DNA of 54,208 nucleotides from Rouxiella silvae (GTDB lineage Bacteria; Pseudomonadota; Gammaproteobacteria; Enterobacterales; Enterobacteriaceae): the NCBI RefSeq assembly GCF_002093625.1, contig NZ_MRWD01000039.1, positions 1 through 54,208 on the forward strand. Direction: 5' to 3'. This document shows positions 47,049-54,208 of this stretch, piece by piece. The notes under the pieces are model-generated. The model searched no databases and was not told the origin of the DNA. It was given only the letters and a program-made list of their open reading frames with translations. Each line of letters starts with the position of its first letter. Position 1 is the stretch's first letter. A program made the position numbers and the translations under genes.

Positions 47049-48443
47049 CTAGGAGGAGAGTGTCCTGATTAAGTTAGAGAAATCTTCTTTGATGTCATGG
47101 CTTTCTTCACGCAACTGCTCGATTTTTCGGCAGGCGTGCAACACCGTAGTATGGTCACGACCACCGAACGCATCGCCGATTTCTGGCAGGCTGTGGTTGG
47201 TGAGCTCTTTAGCCAGCGCCATCGCCATCTGACGTGGGCGAGCAACCGAACGGGAACGCCGTTTGGAGAGCAGGTCTGCAACCTTAATCTTATAATACTC
47301 GGCAACAGTTTTCTGAATATTATCAATGGTGACCAGCTTTTCTTGCAGTGCAAGCAGGTCACGCAGCGCTTCACGCACGAAATCGATAGTGATGGCACGG
47401 CCAGTAAAGTTGGCATTGGCGATAACGCGGTTTAGCGCGCCCTCGAGCTCACGCACGTTTGAACGCAGGCGCTTGGCAATAAAGAATGCCACTTCACCCG
47501 GCAAACGAATGTCATTCTCGTCGGCCTTTTTCATCAAAATAGCGACGCGAGTTTCGAGCTCGGGCGGCTCGATAGCCACGGTTAAGCCCCAGCCGAAGCG
47601 GGATTTAAGCCGATCTTCAACGCCGTTAATCTCTTTAGGATAACGGTCGGAGGTCAGAATTATTTGCTGATTGCCTTCCAGCAGGGCGTTAAAGGTGTGG
47701 AAAAACTCCTCCTGCGAACGCTCTTTATTAGCAAAAAATTGAATGTCATCGATAAGCAGTGCATCCACGGAGCGATAGTAACGCTTGAATTCTTCAATGG
47801 CGTTATTTTGCAGGGCTTTTACCATATCCTGCACGAAACGCTCGGAATGCATATAAACCACTTTAGCATTGGCCTTGCGGGCCATAATCCCATTGCCTAC
47901 GGCATGCAGCAAGTGGGTTTTACCCAGACCGGTTCCGCCATATAAAAACAATGGGTTATAAGCGCCACCCGGGTTATCTGCTACCTGACGGGCCGCAGCA
48001 CGCGCCAACTGGTTAGACTTACCTTCAACAAAATTATCAAAGGTATGTTTGGGATTAACATTAGAACGGTAAGACAGCTCGGGCTGTACCGGCGAGCTGT
48101 CCCAACTTGGACGTGAAGGGGCTGCGCGCGGCAGCGTACGTGCCGCAACCGGTGAACTCACGGCGGCAGCAACGGTTTCATTAACGCGTTGCACCAGCGG
48201 CTTGCTGCCTACCTCAAAACGTAACAAAGGCGCATCCGTGCCACAAAAATCGTTCAACAGACCGTTAATGTTATTTAAGTATTTGTCACGTACCCAATCG
48301 AGGACAAACCGGTTTGGTGCATAAAGCGCCAAGGTGTTGTCACTCAATTCCGCCTGCAAAGGGCGTATCCACATACTGAATTCTGTGGCAGGTAACTCAT
48401 CCTGCAATCTGGCAAGACACTGCTGCCAAAGCGAAAGTGACAC
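47049..48443 (-). CDS. dnaA: Chromosomal replication initiator DnaA
   Basis: 464 residues. The GTG at 48443 follows GGAG by 6 bases and gives the conserved start [22 protein letters not shown]; a GTG four codons earlier is in frame but overlaps that ribosome binding site. Domains: I (1-85, DnaB/DiaA contact), variable linker II (about 86-130), AAA+ III with Walker [11 protein letters not shown], Walker B LLIDDIQF and sensor motifs, and DNA-binding IV with the signature [18 protein letters not shown]. It is the first gene of dnaA-dnaN-recF-gyrB and is divergent from rpmH. Confidence 0.98.
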   Translation of the reverse strand: MSLSLWQQCLARLQDELPATEFSMWIRPLQAELSDNTLALYAPNRFVLDWVRDKYLNNINGLLNDFCGTDAPLLRFEVGSKPLVQRVNETVAAAVSSPVAARTLPRAAPSRPSWDSSPVQPELSYRSNVNPKHTFDNFVEGKSNQLARAAARQVADNPGGAYNPLFLYGGTGLGKTHLLHAVGNGIMARKANAKVVYMHSERFVQDMVKALQNNAIEEFKRYYRSVDALLIDDIQFFANKERSQEEFFHTFNALLEGNQQIILTSDRYPKEINGVEDRLKSRFGWGLTVAIEPPELETRVAILMKKADENDIRLPGEVAFFIAKRLRSNVRELEGALNRVIANANFTGRAITIDFVREALRDLLALQEKLVTIDNIQKTVAEYYKIKVADLLSKRRSRSVARPRQMAMALAKELTNHSLPEIGDAFGGRDHTTVLHACRKIEQLREESHDIKEDFSNLIRTLSS

Positions 48444-48777
48444 GGCGGACTCCACTCGAACAAGACCAAAAAAGAAAAAGGATCAGGATATTTTTTAAAT
48501 CATGATTTTAGACACACGCCTCGCTCGCACATTTACAGCTACGCCACGGGATTTAACCGTAGTTCTTTAATAAATGTTGAGGAGATGTCTTGAGGCCACC
48601 CTGTCAGCGGCCAAAAGCGACGTGTGAACCGATTTTTACGGTTTTTTGTCGGCTATAAGTTTTGTTTAAAAAATCTACAAGCCGATCGGTAATCCGGGAC
48701 GGATCGCCGATCGGAATGGCGGATCATAACGCAAACGGCGGCAGAGATCCTCCCCTTCCTCACACAATAGATCCTTT

Positions 48778-48786
48778 TTATCCACA
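48778..48786 (+). promoter_or_regulatory. DnaA box (dnaA autoregulation)
   Basis: TTATCCACA is an exact consensus DnaA site, 335 bases before the dnaA start. E. coli has one at the same place between the two dnaA promoters, through which DnaA represses its own gene. Confidence 0.85.
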
Positions 48787-48952
48787 GGCATCGTTAGCTT
48801 GGTGGGTAAGCCTAGGCAAACCTGCAACAGAACCTATGAATAGTAGGCGGGTGTCGGCAGCTTTGCACAGAAAAAAAATATTTCATCCCGCACCATTCAC
48901 AGGTTTTCAACCGAGATCACAATAACAATGCTCAAGGATCAGCCAGCGATCC

Positions 48953-48980
48953 TTGCGATTTAGGCAGGAGTCCGTATAAT
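48953..48980 (+). promoter_or_regulatory. Promoter of rpmH-rnpA
   Basis: TTGCGA (48953-48958) and a perfect TATAAT (48975-48980) are separated by 16 bases, overlapping the right arm of the GATCCTT inverted repeat. Transcription would begin near 48987 with a leader of about 220 bases. Confidence 0.7.
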
Positions 48981-49194
48981 CCTCAGCCCTACGTGTGATA
49001 CCCGAGCTCCTGATGGTCATCGGTGAGCACGGGAATATTTGGTAAACATTTTGGCGCGCTTTATAGCAATGTAAATTGACTCAGGACTGTACAATTACTA
49101 CAATCCCGCTTCTTTATATGATGCGACTAAGGCATCGGTTGTTTTTTCGCCGAAAGCCCACGCGTTTACCGATCAGTTTTAATTTTAAGTTTAG

Positions 49195-49347
<153 letters not shown>

Positions 49348-49365
49348 TAAAAGCTAACCTGTTTA

Positions 49366-49725
49366 GTGGTTAAGCTAGCTTTTCCCAGGGAGTTACGTTT
49401 GTTAACTCCCCGTCATTTCACTTTCGTCTTCCAGCAGCCACAACGGGCCGGCACGCCTCAAATCACCATCCTTGGCCGCCTGAACGAGCTGGGGCATCCC
49501 CGCATCGGTCTTACTGTCGCCAAAAAACATGTCAAACGCGCTCATGAACGTAATCGGATTAAACGCCTAACCCGCGAAAGTTTCCGTTTAAATCAGCATG
49601 CGCTGCCGTCTATGGATTTTGTTGTGCTGGTCAAGAAGGGGGTCGCCGATCTCGATAACCGTGCGTTAACGGAAGCGTTGGAGAAATTATGGCGTCGACA
49701 TTGCCGACAGGCTCCCGCATCCTGA
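49366..49725 (+). CDS. rnpA: Ribonuclease P protein component
   Basis: 119 residues (119 in E. coli), with a GTG start giving [21 protein letters not shown]. The RNase P protein signature is present as [24 protein letters not shown] (about 52-75), which contacts the catalytic RNA and the 5' leader of precursor tRNA. It overlaps yidD by 37 bases in another frame, the usual arrangement. Confidence 0.97.
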   Translation: MVKLAFPRELRLLTPRHFTFVFQQPQRAGTPQITILGRLNELGHPRIGLTVAKKHVKRAHERNRIKRLTRESFRLNQHALPSMDFVVLVKKGVADLDNRALTEALEKLWRRHCRQAPAS

Positions 49726-49946
49726 TTGCCTTGATACGCGGGTATCAATTGGTAATCAGCCCAATGCTTGGGCCTCATTGTCGTTTTCGACCAACCTGCT
49801 CTCAATACGGTATTGAGGCAATTGGTCGCTTTGGCATGGTAAAAGGCAGTTGGTTGACGTTCAAACGCGTATTAAAATGCCATCCTTTAAACCCAGGTGG
49901 TGATGACCCCGTACCGCCGAAAACCGACAATAACAGAGAACACTAA
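49689..49946 (+). CDS. yidD: Membrane protein insertion efficiency factor YidD
   Basis: 85 residues. An amphipathic N-terminal helix ([21 protein letters not shown]) is followed by the conserved cysteine motif [15 protein letters not shown] and [24 protein letters not shown]. It assists YidC and Sec-dependent insertion of inner-membrane proteins from the cytoplasmic face. It starts inside rnpA and ends 2 bases before yidC. Confidence 0.96.
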   Translation: MASTLPTGSRILIALIRGYQLVISPMLGPHCRFRPTCSQYGIEAIGRFGMVKGSWLTFKRVLKCHPLNPGGDDPVPPKTDNNREH

Positions 49947-49948
49947 CG

Positions 49949-51583
49949 ATGGATTCGCAACGCAATCTTTTCCTCATCGCTCTGCTGTTCGTGTCTTTCA
50001 TGATCTGGCAGGCTTGGCAAACGGACCACGCTCCGCAAGCAGCCAACCAGACCACGCAACAGACTGCGAACACAGCCACCGGTGATGCTGCTAACCAGGC
50101 TGTTCCTGGAAGCGGACAGGGCAAACTGATCACCGTCAATACTGACGTCCTCTCATTAACCATCAACACCCGTGGTGGCGATATTGAGCAGGCGCTGTTG
50201 ACTCAATACCCAGTAGCGCTGAAATCTACAGCACCATTCCAGCTGCTGGAAACGACTCCTTCTTTCGTCTATCAGGCTCAAAGCGGTCTGACCGGCAAAA
50301 ATGGCCCTGACAATCCGGCTAACGGCGAACGTCCTCTGTTCACCACCAGCCAGGACACCTTTACGTTAGGTGAAGGCCAGACTGAATTGCGCATCCCACT
50401 GACTTATACGGCTCAGAACGGCGCAGTTTATACCAAGACTTTTGTTATCAAACGCGGCTCATACGCGGTGAACGTTGACTACAACATCAACAACACTACG
50501 CCAGCTCCGTTGGATTTGACCCTGTTCGGTCAGCTGAAGCAAACCGTCGATTTGCCTAAACATCGTGATACCGGGAGCAACAACTTTGCTCTGCATACTT
50601 ATCGCGGCGCGGCATACTCTTCCAGCGATGACAAATATCAGAAATACGCGTTCGATAAGAGCGAAAGTCTGAACGTCACCACGCAGGGCGGATGGGTTGC
50701 CATGTTGCAGCAGTACTTTGCAACGGCGTGGATCCCTTCAGCGAAGGACACTAACACCTTCTACACCACCACCAATAACGGCATCGCCTCTATCGGCTTT
50801 AAAGGTGCACCGTTCGTTGTTCAGCCTGGCGCTCAGCAACAAGTGGGTTCAATTCTGTGGGTGGGTCCAGAGATTCAGGACAAAATGGCCGCTATCGCGC
50901 CACACCTTGACCTGACCGTAGACTACGGCTGGTTGTGGTTTATCTCTCAGCCGCTGTTCAAGTTGCTGAAATTTATCCACAGCTTCATCGGTAACTGGGG
51001 CTTCTCCATTATCATCATCACCTTTATCGTGCGCGGTATCATGTACCCACTGACCCGTGCGCAATATACGTCGATGGCGAAAATGCGTATGTTGCAGCCG
51101 AAACTGGCCGCAATGCGTGAGCGTATTGGCGATGACAAACAGCGCATGAGTCAGGAGATGATGGCGCTGTACAAAACGGAAAAAGTTAACCCGCTGGGTG
51201 GCTGTCTGCCGTTGGTAATCCAGATGCCTATCTTCCTGGCACTGTATTACATGCTGTCTGGCTCCATCGAACTGCGTCATGCGCCGTTTGCATTGTGGAT
51301 CCATGATCTGTCGGCGCAAGACCCGTATTACATTCTGCCGGTTCTGATGGGTATCACGATGTTCTTCATTCAGAAGATGTCGCCGACGACCGTTACCGAC
51401 CCAATGCAGCAGAAGATCATGACCTTCATGCCGGTTATCTTCACCGTGTTCTTCCTGTGGTTCCCGTCTGGCCTGGTGGTGTACTACATCGTCAGTAACC
51501 TGGTGACCATTCTCCAGCAGCAGCTGATTTATCGCGGCCTGGAAAAACGTGGCTTGCACAGCCGCGACAAGAAGAAAGCCTGA
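49949..51583 (+). CDS. yidC: Membrane protein insertase YidC
   Basis: 544 residues (548 in E. coli). First helix at residues 5-23, a large periplasmic P1 domain (about 55-340), then five core membrane helices. The core includes [29 protein letters not shown] (with the conserved groove Arg), [20 protein letters not shown], and the C-terminal [29 protein letters not shown]. It inserts inner-membrane proteins alone or with SecYEG. A basic C-terminal tail (RDKKKA) fits ribosome contact. Confidence 0.98.
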   Translation: MDSQRNLFLIALLFVSFMIWQAWQTDHAPQAANQTTQQTANTATGDAANQAVPGSGQGKLITVNTDVLSLTINTRGGDIEQALLTQYPVALKSTAPFQLLETTPSFVYQAQSGLTGKNGPDNPANGERPLFTTSQDTFTLGEGQTELRIPLTYTAQNGAVYTKTFVIKRGSYAVNVDYNINNTTPAPLDLTLFGQLKQTVDLPKHRDTGSNNFALHTYRGAAYSSSDDKYQKYAFDKSESLNVTTQGGWVAMLQQYFATAWIPSAKDTNTFYTTTNNGIASIGFKGAPFVVQPGAQQQVGSILWVGPEIQDKMAAIAPHLDLTVDYGWLWFISQPLFKLLKFIHSFIGNWGFSIIIITFIVRGIMYPLTRAQYTSMAKMRMLQPKLAAMRERIGDDKQRMSQEMMALYKTEKVNPLGGCLPLVIQMPIFLALYYMLSGSIELRHAPFALWIHDLSAQDPYYILPVLMGITMFFIQKMSPTTVTDPMQQKIMTFMPVIFTVFFLWFPSGLVVYYIVSNLVTILQQQLIYRGLEKRGLHSRDKKKA

Positions 51584-51631
51584 TCGGACATAAATAGTTT
51601 GCGTTGACACCCTCGGCGCATAACATAATAA

Positions 51632-51666
51632 GAAGGCGGTCAATGCATTGACCGCCTTCTTTTTTA
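51632..51666 (+). terminator. Terminator/attenuator between yidC and mnmE
   Basis: A perfect 28-base palindrome (51632-51659), arms GAAGGCGGTCAATG and its exact complement with no unpaired loop, runs straight into a T tract (51660-51666). It ends only 21 bases before the mnmE start, so mnmE depends on read-through or on a start inside or beyond it. Confidence 0.85.
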
Positions 51667-51686
51667 TTAAAAATGCAGAGAACTCT

Positions 51687-53051
51687 ATGAATACGTCAGA
51701 CACTATCGTTGCTCAAGCTACGCCGCCAGGCCGCGGTGGCGTCGGTATTGTGCGCATCTCAGGCCGTGCGGCCAGCCTGATTGCGCAGGAAATATTGGGC
51801 AAACTGCCTAAGCCGCGCTACGCCGACTATTTGCCGTTTCGCGATGCTGACGGCAGCACGCTGGACCAAGGCATAGCGCTGTGGTTCCCCGGTCCTCACT
51901 CGTTCACCGGTGAAGACGTGCTTGAGCTGCAGGGCCACGGTGGGCCGGTTATTCTCGACTTGCTGATCAAACGCATCATTGCGCTGCCGGACGTGCGTAT
52001 TGCACGCCCCGGTGAGTTTTCAGAACGTGCGTTCCTTAACGACAAGCTGGATTTAGCTCAGGCTGAGGCGATTGCCGACCTGATCGACGCCAGTTCAGAG
52101 CAGGCTGCGCGATCTGCGGTTAACTCACTGCAAGGGGCATTCTCGTCGCGTATTCATCATCTGGTGGAAGCACTCACTAACCTGAGAATCTATGTTGAAG
52201 CAGCCATTGACTTCCCGGACGAGGAAATAGACTTCCTGTCCGACGGTAAAATTGAAGCTCAGCTCAATGCGGTGATCGGCGACCTGAATGCGGTGCGAAC
52301 TGAAGCGCGTCAGGGCAGCCTGCTGCGCGAGGGGATGAAAGTGGTGATTGCCGGTCGTCCAAATGCCGGTAAATCCAGCCTTCTCAATGCATTAGCGGGA
52401 CGTGAAGCAGCGATTGTCACTGACATTGCCGGAACAACCCGCGACGTGCTGCGTGAGCATATTCATATCGACGGAATGCCGCTGCACATTATTGATACCG
52501 CCGGACTGCGCGACGCCAGTGATGAAGTTGAGCGCATCGGCATCGAACGTGCGTGGAATGAGATTGAACAGGCCGATACTGTACTGTTTATGGTTGATGG
52601 TACGACAACAAACGCCACCGAGCCGGCAGAAATCTGGCCGGAGTTTATGGCACGTTTCCCCGCCTCGCTGCCCATCGTGGTTGTACGAAATAAAGCCGAC
52701 GTGACAGGCGAGACAATGGGTAAGAAAGAAGTGAATGGTCACTCACTTATTCGCCTGTCGGCTCGTACTGGGGAGGGTATTGACCTGCTGCGTGACCATT
52801 TGAAAGAGAGCATGGGCTTTAACCAGAACATGGAAGGCGGATTCCTCGCCCGTCGCCGCCATTTACAGGCGTTGGAACAGGCCGCACAGCATCTGTTACA
52901 GGGTAAAGATCAGCTTCTGGGTGCTTGGGCGGGTGAACTGTTGGCGGAGGAGCTGCGTCTTTCCCAGCAGTCACTGAGTGAAATAACCGGTGAGTTCAGC
53001 TCTGACGACCTGCTGGGCCGCATTTTCTCCAGCTTCTGTATTGGCAAATAA
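51687..53051 (+). CDS. mnmE: tRNA modification GTPase MnmE
   Basis: 454 residues, as in E. coli, from ATG 51687 ([26 protein letters not shown]). The N-terminal tetrahydrofolate-binding domain (1-118) is followed by a helical domain split around the G domain (about 216-378). Motifs: GRPNAGKSS (G1), DIAGTTRD (G2/G3 region), DTAG, NKAD, and the C-terminal CIGK, whose cysteine is conserved. With MnmG it makes 5-carboxymethylaminomethyluridine at the tRNA wobble position. An in-frame start upstream would overlap the terminator. Confidence 0.98.
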   Translation: MNTSDTIVAQATPPGRGGVGIVRISGRAASLIAQEILGKLPKPRYADYLPFRDADGSTLDQGIALWFPGPHSFTGEDVLELQGHGGPVILDLLIKRIIALPDVRIARPGEFSERAFLNDKLDLAQAEAIADLIDASSEQAARSAVNSLQGAFSSRIHHLVEALTNLRIYVEAAIDFPDEEIDFLSDGKIEAQLNAVIGDLNAVRTEARQGSLLREGMKVVIAGRPNAGKSSLLNALAGREAAIVTDIAGTTRDVLREHIHIDGMPLHIIDTAGLRDASDEVERIGIERAWNEIEQADTVLFMVDGTTTNATEPAEIWPEFMARFPASLPIVVVRNKADVTGETMGKKEVNGHSLIRLSARTGEGIDLLRDHLKESMGFNQNMEGGFLARRRHLQALEQAAQHLLQGKDQLLGAWAGELLAEELRLSQQSLSEITGEFSSDDLLGRIFSSFCIGK

Positions 53052-53060
53052 ATCCACATA

Positions 53061-53118
53061 GAAGTAAGCACTTACTTACAAGATGATCAAGTGAGTAAGT
53101 GCAAAATCACTGATAGTG
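53061..53118. repeat. Cluster of small inverted repeats after mnmE
   Basis: AAGTAAG-CA-CTTACTT, then GCACTTACT...AGTAAGTGC around TGATCA, then TCACT-GAT-AGTGA. These may form alternative hairpins separating the mnmE transcript from the convergent AT-rich gene. There is no proper T tract on either strand. Confidence 0.5.
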
Positions 53119-53126
53119 ACTTAACG

Positions 53127-54008
53127 TTATACGGCCTTAAGTCGTTCAATACCACGTCTTAAACTTTCGCACATAGCTTTCATACCCTGCGTCACCAACC
53201 AGATATTACTTTCTTTATCATGCTTATCGATAAAAACATTTATTTTACTTATTAATAAGCCAGCTTTTGTTTTTGATGACTTATTTACACTCGTCTCAAT
53301 TTTAATAAACTCTTCACGGAGGGCAAGCAGTCCCTCCTTAGCCCGCTCAAGGCCATTGATGCGTTCGGTTATCTTAGATTGCTTGGAGGGACTGCTTGTT
53401 TCATAGGCCTCTCTATTGTCGAATACTGTGTCATCAAAATCTTTATACGTGTTATCAAGATCGGTGATAAGTCTATTTTTTATTAAATACAGTTTCATTC
53501 TATTTATTGTTTCAGAAAAACTTTCCTGAGTCTTTACTTCGGCATTTGTGTTGTCATATTTATTAAGTGTATTCACCCCAATTGCCAGCTCTGCTTCTTG
53601 TGTGAACTTATTTCCTTGATCCAGAATGTAATTGGGGTCGAACTCCCATTTTACTGCTCCAAAATTATCTATCCCCTCCTCCCCATCGTCATTATTCGAG
53701 AATCTTTGTGCATCAGCGCTGATCCCCGACAACAGTGTGACAGCGATTAACGCAGTAAAAAATTTAATGGGGGTTGATAATTGTCTAGCTCTATATCCTG
53801 AGGCCGTTTTATTTTCCTCTCGAGATTCAAGACGGCTAAAATTAACAAGATAACTCTCATCATTTATTAACGTTAACCTCCCTGTATTCTTCACATTATT
53901 AACATATTTAGCGACATTTGTTTTATTGGTATAATTATTTTTCACATTTTTTATCGATACATACCCTGGAGCGTATTTGACATTTTTGTGCCATGTTATT
54001 TCATTCAT
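53127..54008 (-). CDS. Accessory protein of unknown function sharing its N-terminal leader with the ADP-ribosyltransferase-like protein
   Basis: 293 residues. Of two adjacent ATGs, 54008 is better spaced from AGAGG (6 bases). Residues 14-63 (PGYVSIKNV..NNYT.. to FSRLESR) align with residues 2-52 of the toxin-like protein at 39226 with a single one-residue gap. As in that protein, a hydrophobic stretch follows (about 82-96, ending GISADA-Q). The remaining 195 residues begin with an acidic NNDDGEEG segment and are mostly helical, with possible coiled coil (KITERINGLERAKEGLLALREEF); one cysteine lies near the end. The DNA is far more AT-rich than mnmE and codon use differs, suggesting recent acquisition. 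No catalytic motif or known family recognised. Confidence 0.7.
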   Translation of the reverse strand: MNEITWHKNVKYAPGYVSIKNVKNNYTNKTNVAKYVNNVKNTGRLTLINDESYLVNFSRLESREENKTASGYRARQLSTPIKFFTALIAVTLLSGISADAQRFSNNDDGEEGIDNFGAVKWEFDPNYILDQGNKFTQEAELAIGVNTLNKYDNTNAEVKTQESFSETINRMKLYLIKNRLITDLDNTYKDFDDTVFDNREAYETSSPSKQSKITERINGLERAKEGLLALREEFIKIETSVNKSSKTKAGLLISKINVFIDKHDKESNIWLVTQGMKAMCESLRRGIERLKAV

Positions 54009-54208
54009 CATTTACCTCTTTTCATTTATCATAATTAACATTTTTTAAAACTACACACAAAGCCTATTAAGAAAAATAAAAAAACAATCATGATGCGTAA
54101 ATAATGAATTTTAATGATCTCGATCAAATATAAAATTACCCTCTTGGCATGGACACGCAATGAGATAATGACCTCAAGCCCTTTTATCTTTTTCTATTAT
54201 TATTAGAT
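54009..54208. other. AT-rich upstream region at the right edge
   Basis: About 70% A+T or more. It is the probable promoter region of the - strand gene at 53127-54008, with many possible -10 sequences but none that stands out. No coding potential was seen before the window ends. Confidence 0.5.

Noticed and set aside
50849-51703. 284-codon open frame on the - strand over yidC
   Set aside because: Antisense shadow of yidC, crossing the yidC terminator, with low-complexity His/Gln/Arg-rich translation.
53061-53118. Intrinsic terminator of mnmE
   Set aside because: The inverted repeats are clear, but no T tract follows on either strand, so it is listed as a repeat cluster instead.

Overview
The window comes from a chromosome of an enterobacterium (order Enterobacterales; Yersiniaceae such as Rahnella, Rouxiella, Ewingella or Serratia would fit, but the genus is inference). 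The core genes are near-identical in layout to E. coli: dnaA-dnaN-recF-gyrB on one strand, rpmH-rnpA-yidD-yidC-mnmE on the other, plus glyQ-glyS, tag-yiaC, yiaD, ghrB, yiaF, avtA, ibpA-ibpB, yidQ, yidR and yidA. A dispersed palindromic repeat beside glyQ also resembles repeats known from that group.

Layout. 1-2560: a small anchored hypothetical, a DsbA-like periplasmic thiol protein and the lipoprotein YiaF. 2560-10850: a guanidine assimilation operon (ABC transporter, two carboxyguanidine deiminase subunits, biotin-dependent guanidine/urea carboxylase). It carries a sigma-54-type promoter, a guanidine-I riboswitch at its head and a second, different guanidine-II riboswitch directly before the carboxylase gene. 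No allophanate hydrolase is present. 10968-14802: a Kdo hydroxylase-like dioxygenase, an isonitrile hydratase with a divergent DJ-1/AraC regulator, and a PLP-dependent Cys/Met lyase. 15033-20818: glyS, glyQ, an MFS carrier, tag and yiaC. 20853-28233: a complete oxidative (non-phosphorylating) L-fucose pathway with FadR-type regulator and FucP permease, lying between yiaC and yiaD. 29231-33732: a 2-ketogluconate-type cluster (LacI regulator, KguE-like, KguT-like, GhrB) with a PtxS-like operator and no kinase. 33941-39093: avtA, the two small heat-shock genes each with a ROSE-type RNA thermometer, yidQ, yidR and yidA.

39226-42225 encodes a 999-residue protein with a C-terminal R-S-ExE ADP-ribosyltransferase signature, a central hydrophobic region and an RCRR|S site flanked by two cysteines, inserted between gyrB and yidA. 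At the far end (53127-54008), just past mnmE, a very AT-rich gene encodes a 293-residue protein of unknown function. Its N-terminal about 65 residues align with those of the toxin-like protein, and in both they are followed by one hydrophobic stretch. This shared leader on two accessory proteins flanking the replication-gene block is, with the double-riboswitch guanidine operon, the most novel material in the window.

How the parts work together: guanidine is imported, carboxylated and deiminated to allophanate for nitrogen. L-fucose is oxidised to pyruvate and lactate, and ketogluconate feeds gluconate metabolism. The rest is housekeeping (replication initiation, tRNA charging and modification, membrane insertion, heat shock). 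All functions are inferred from sequence; no database search was run.
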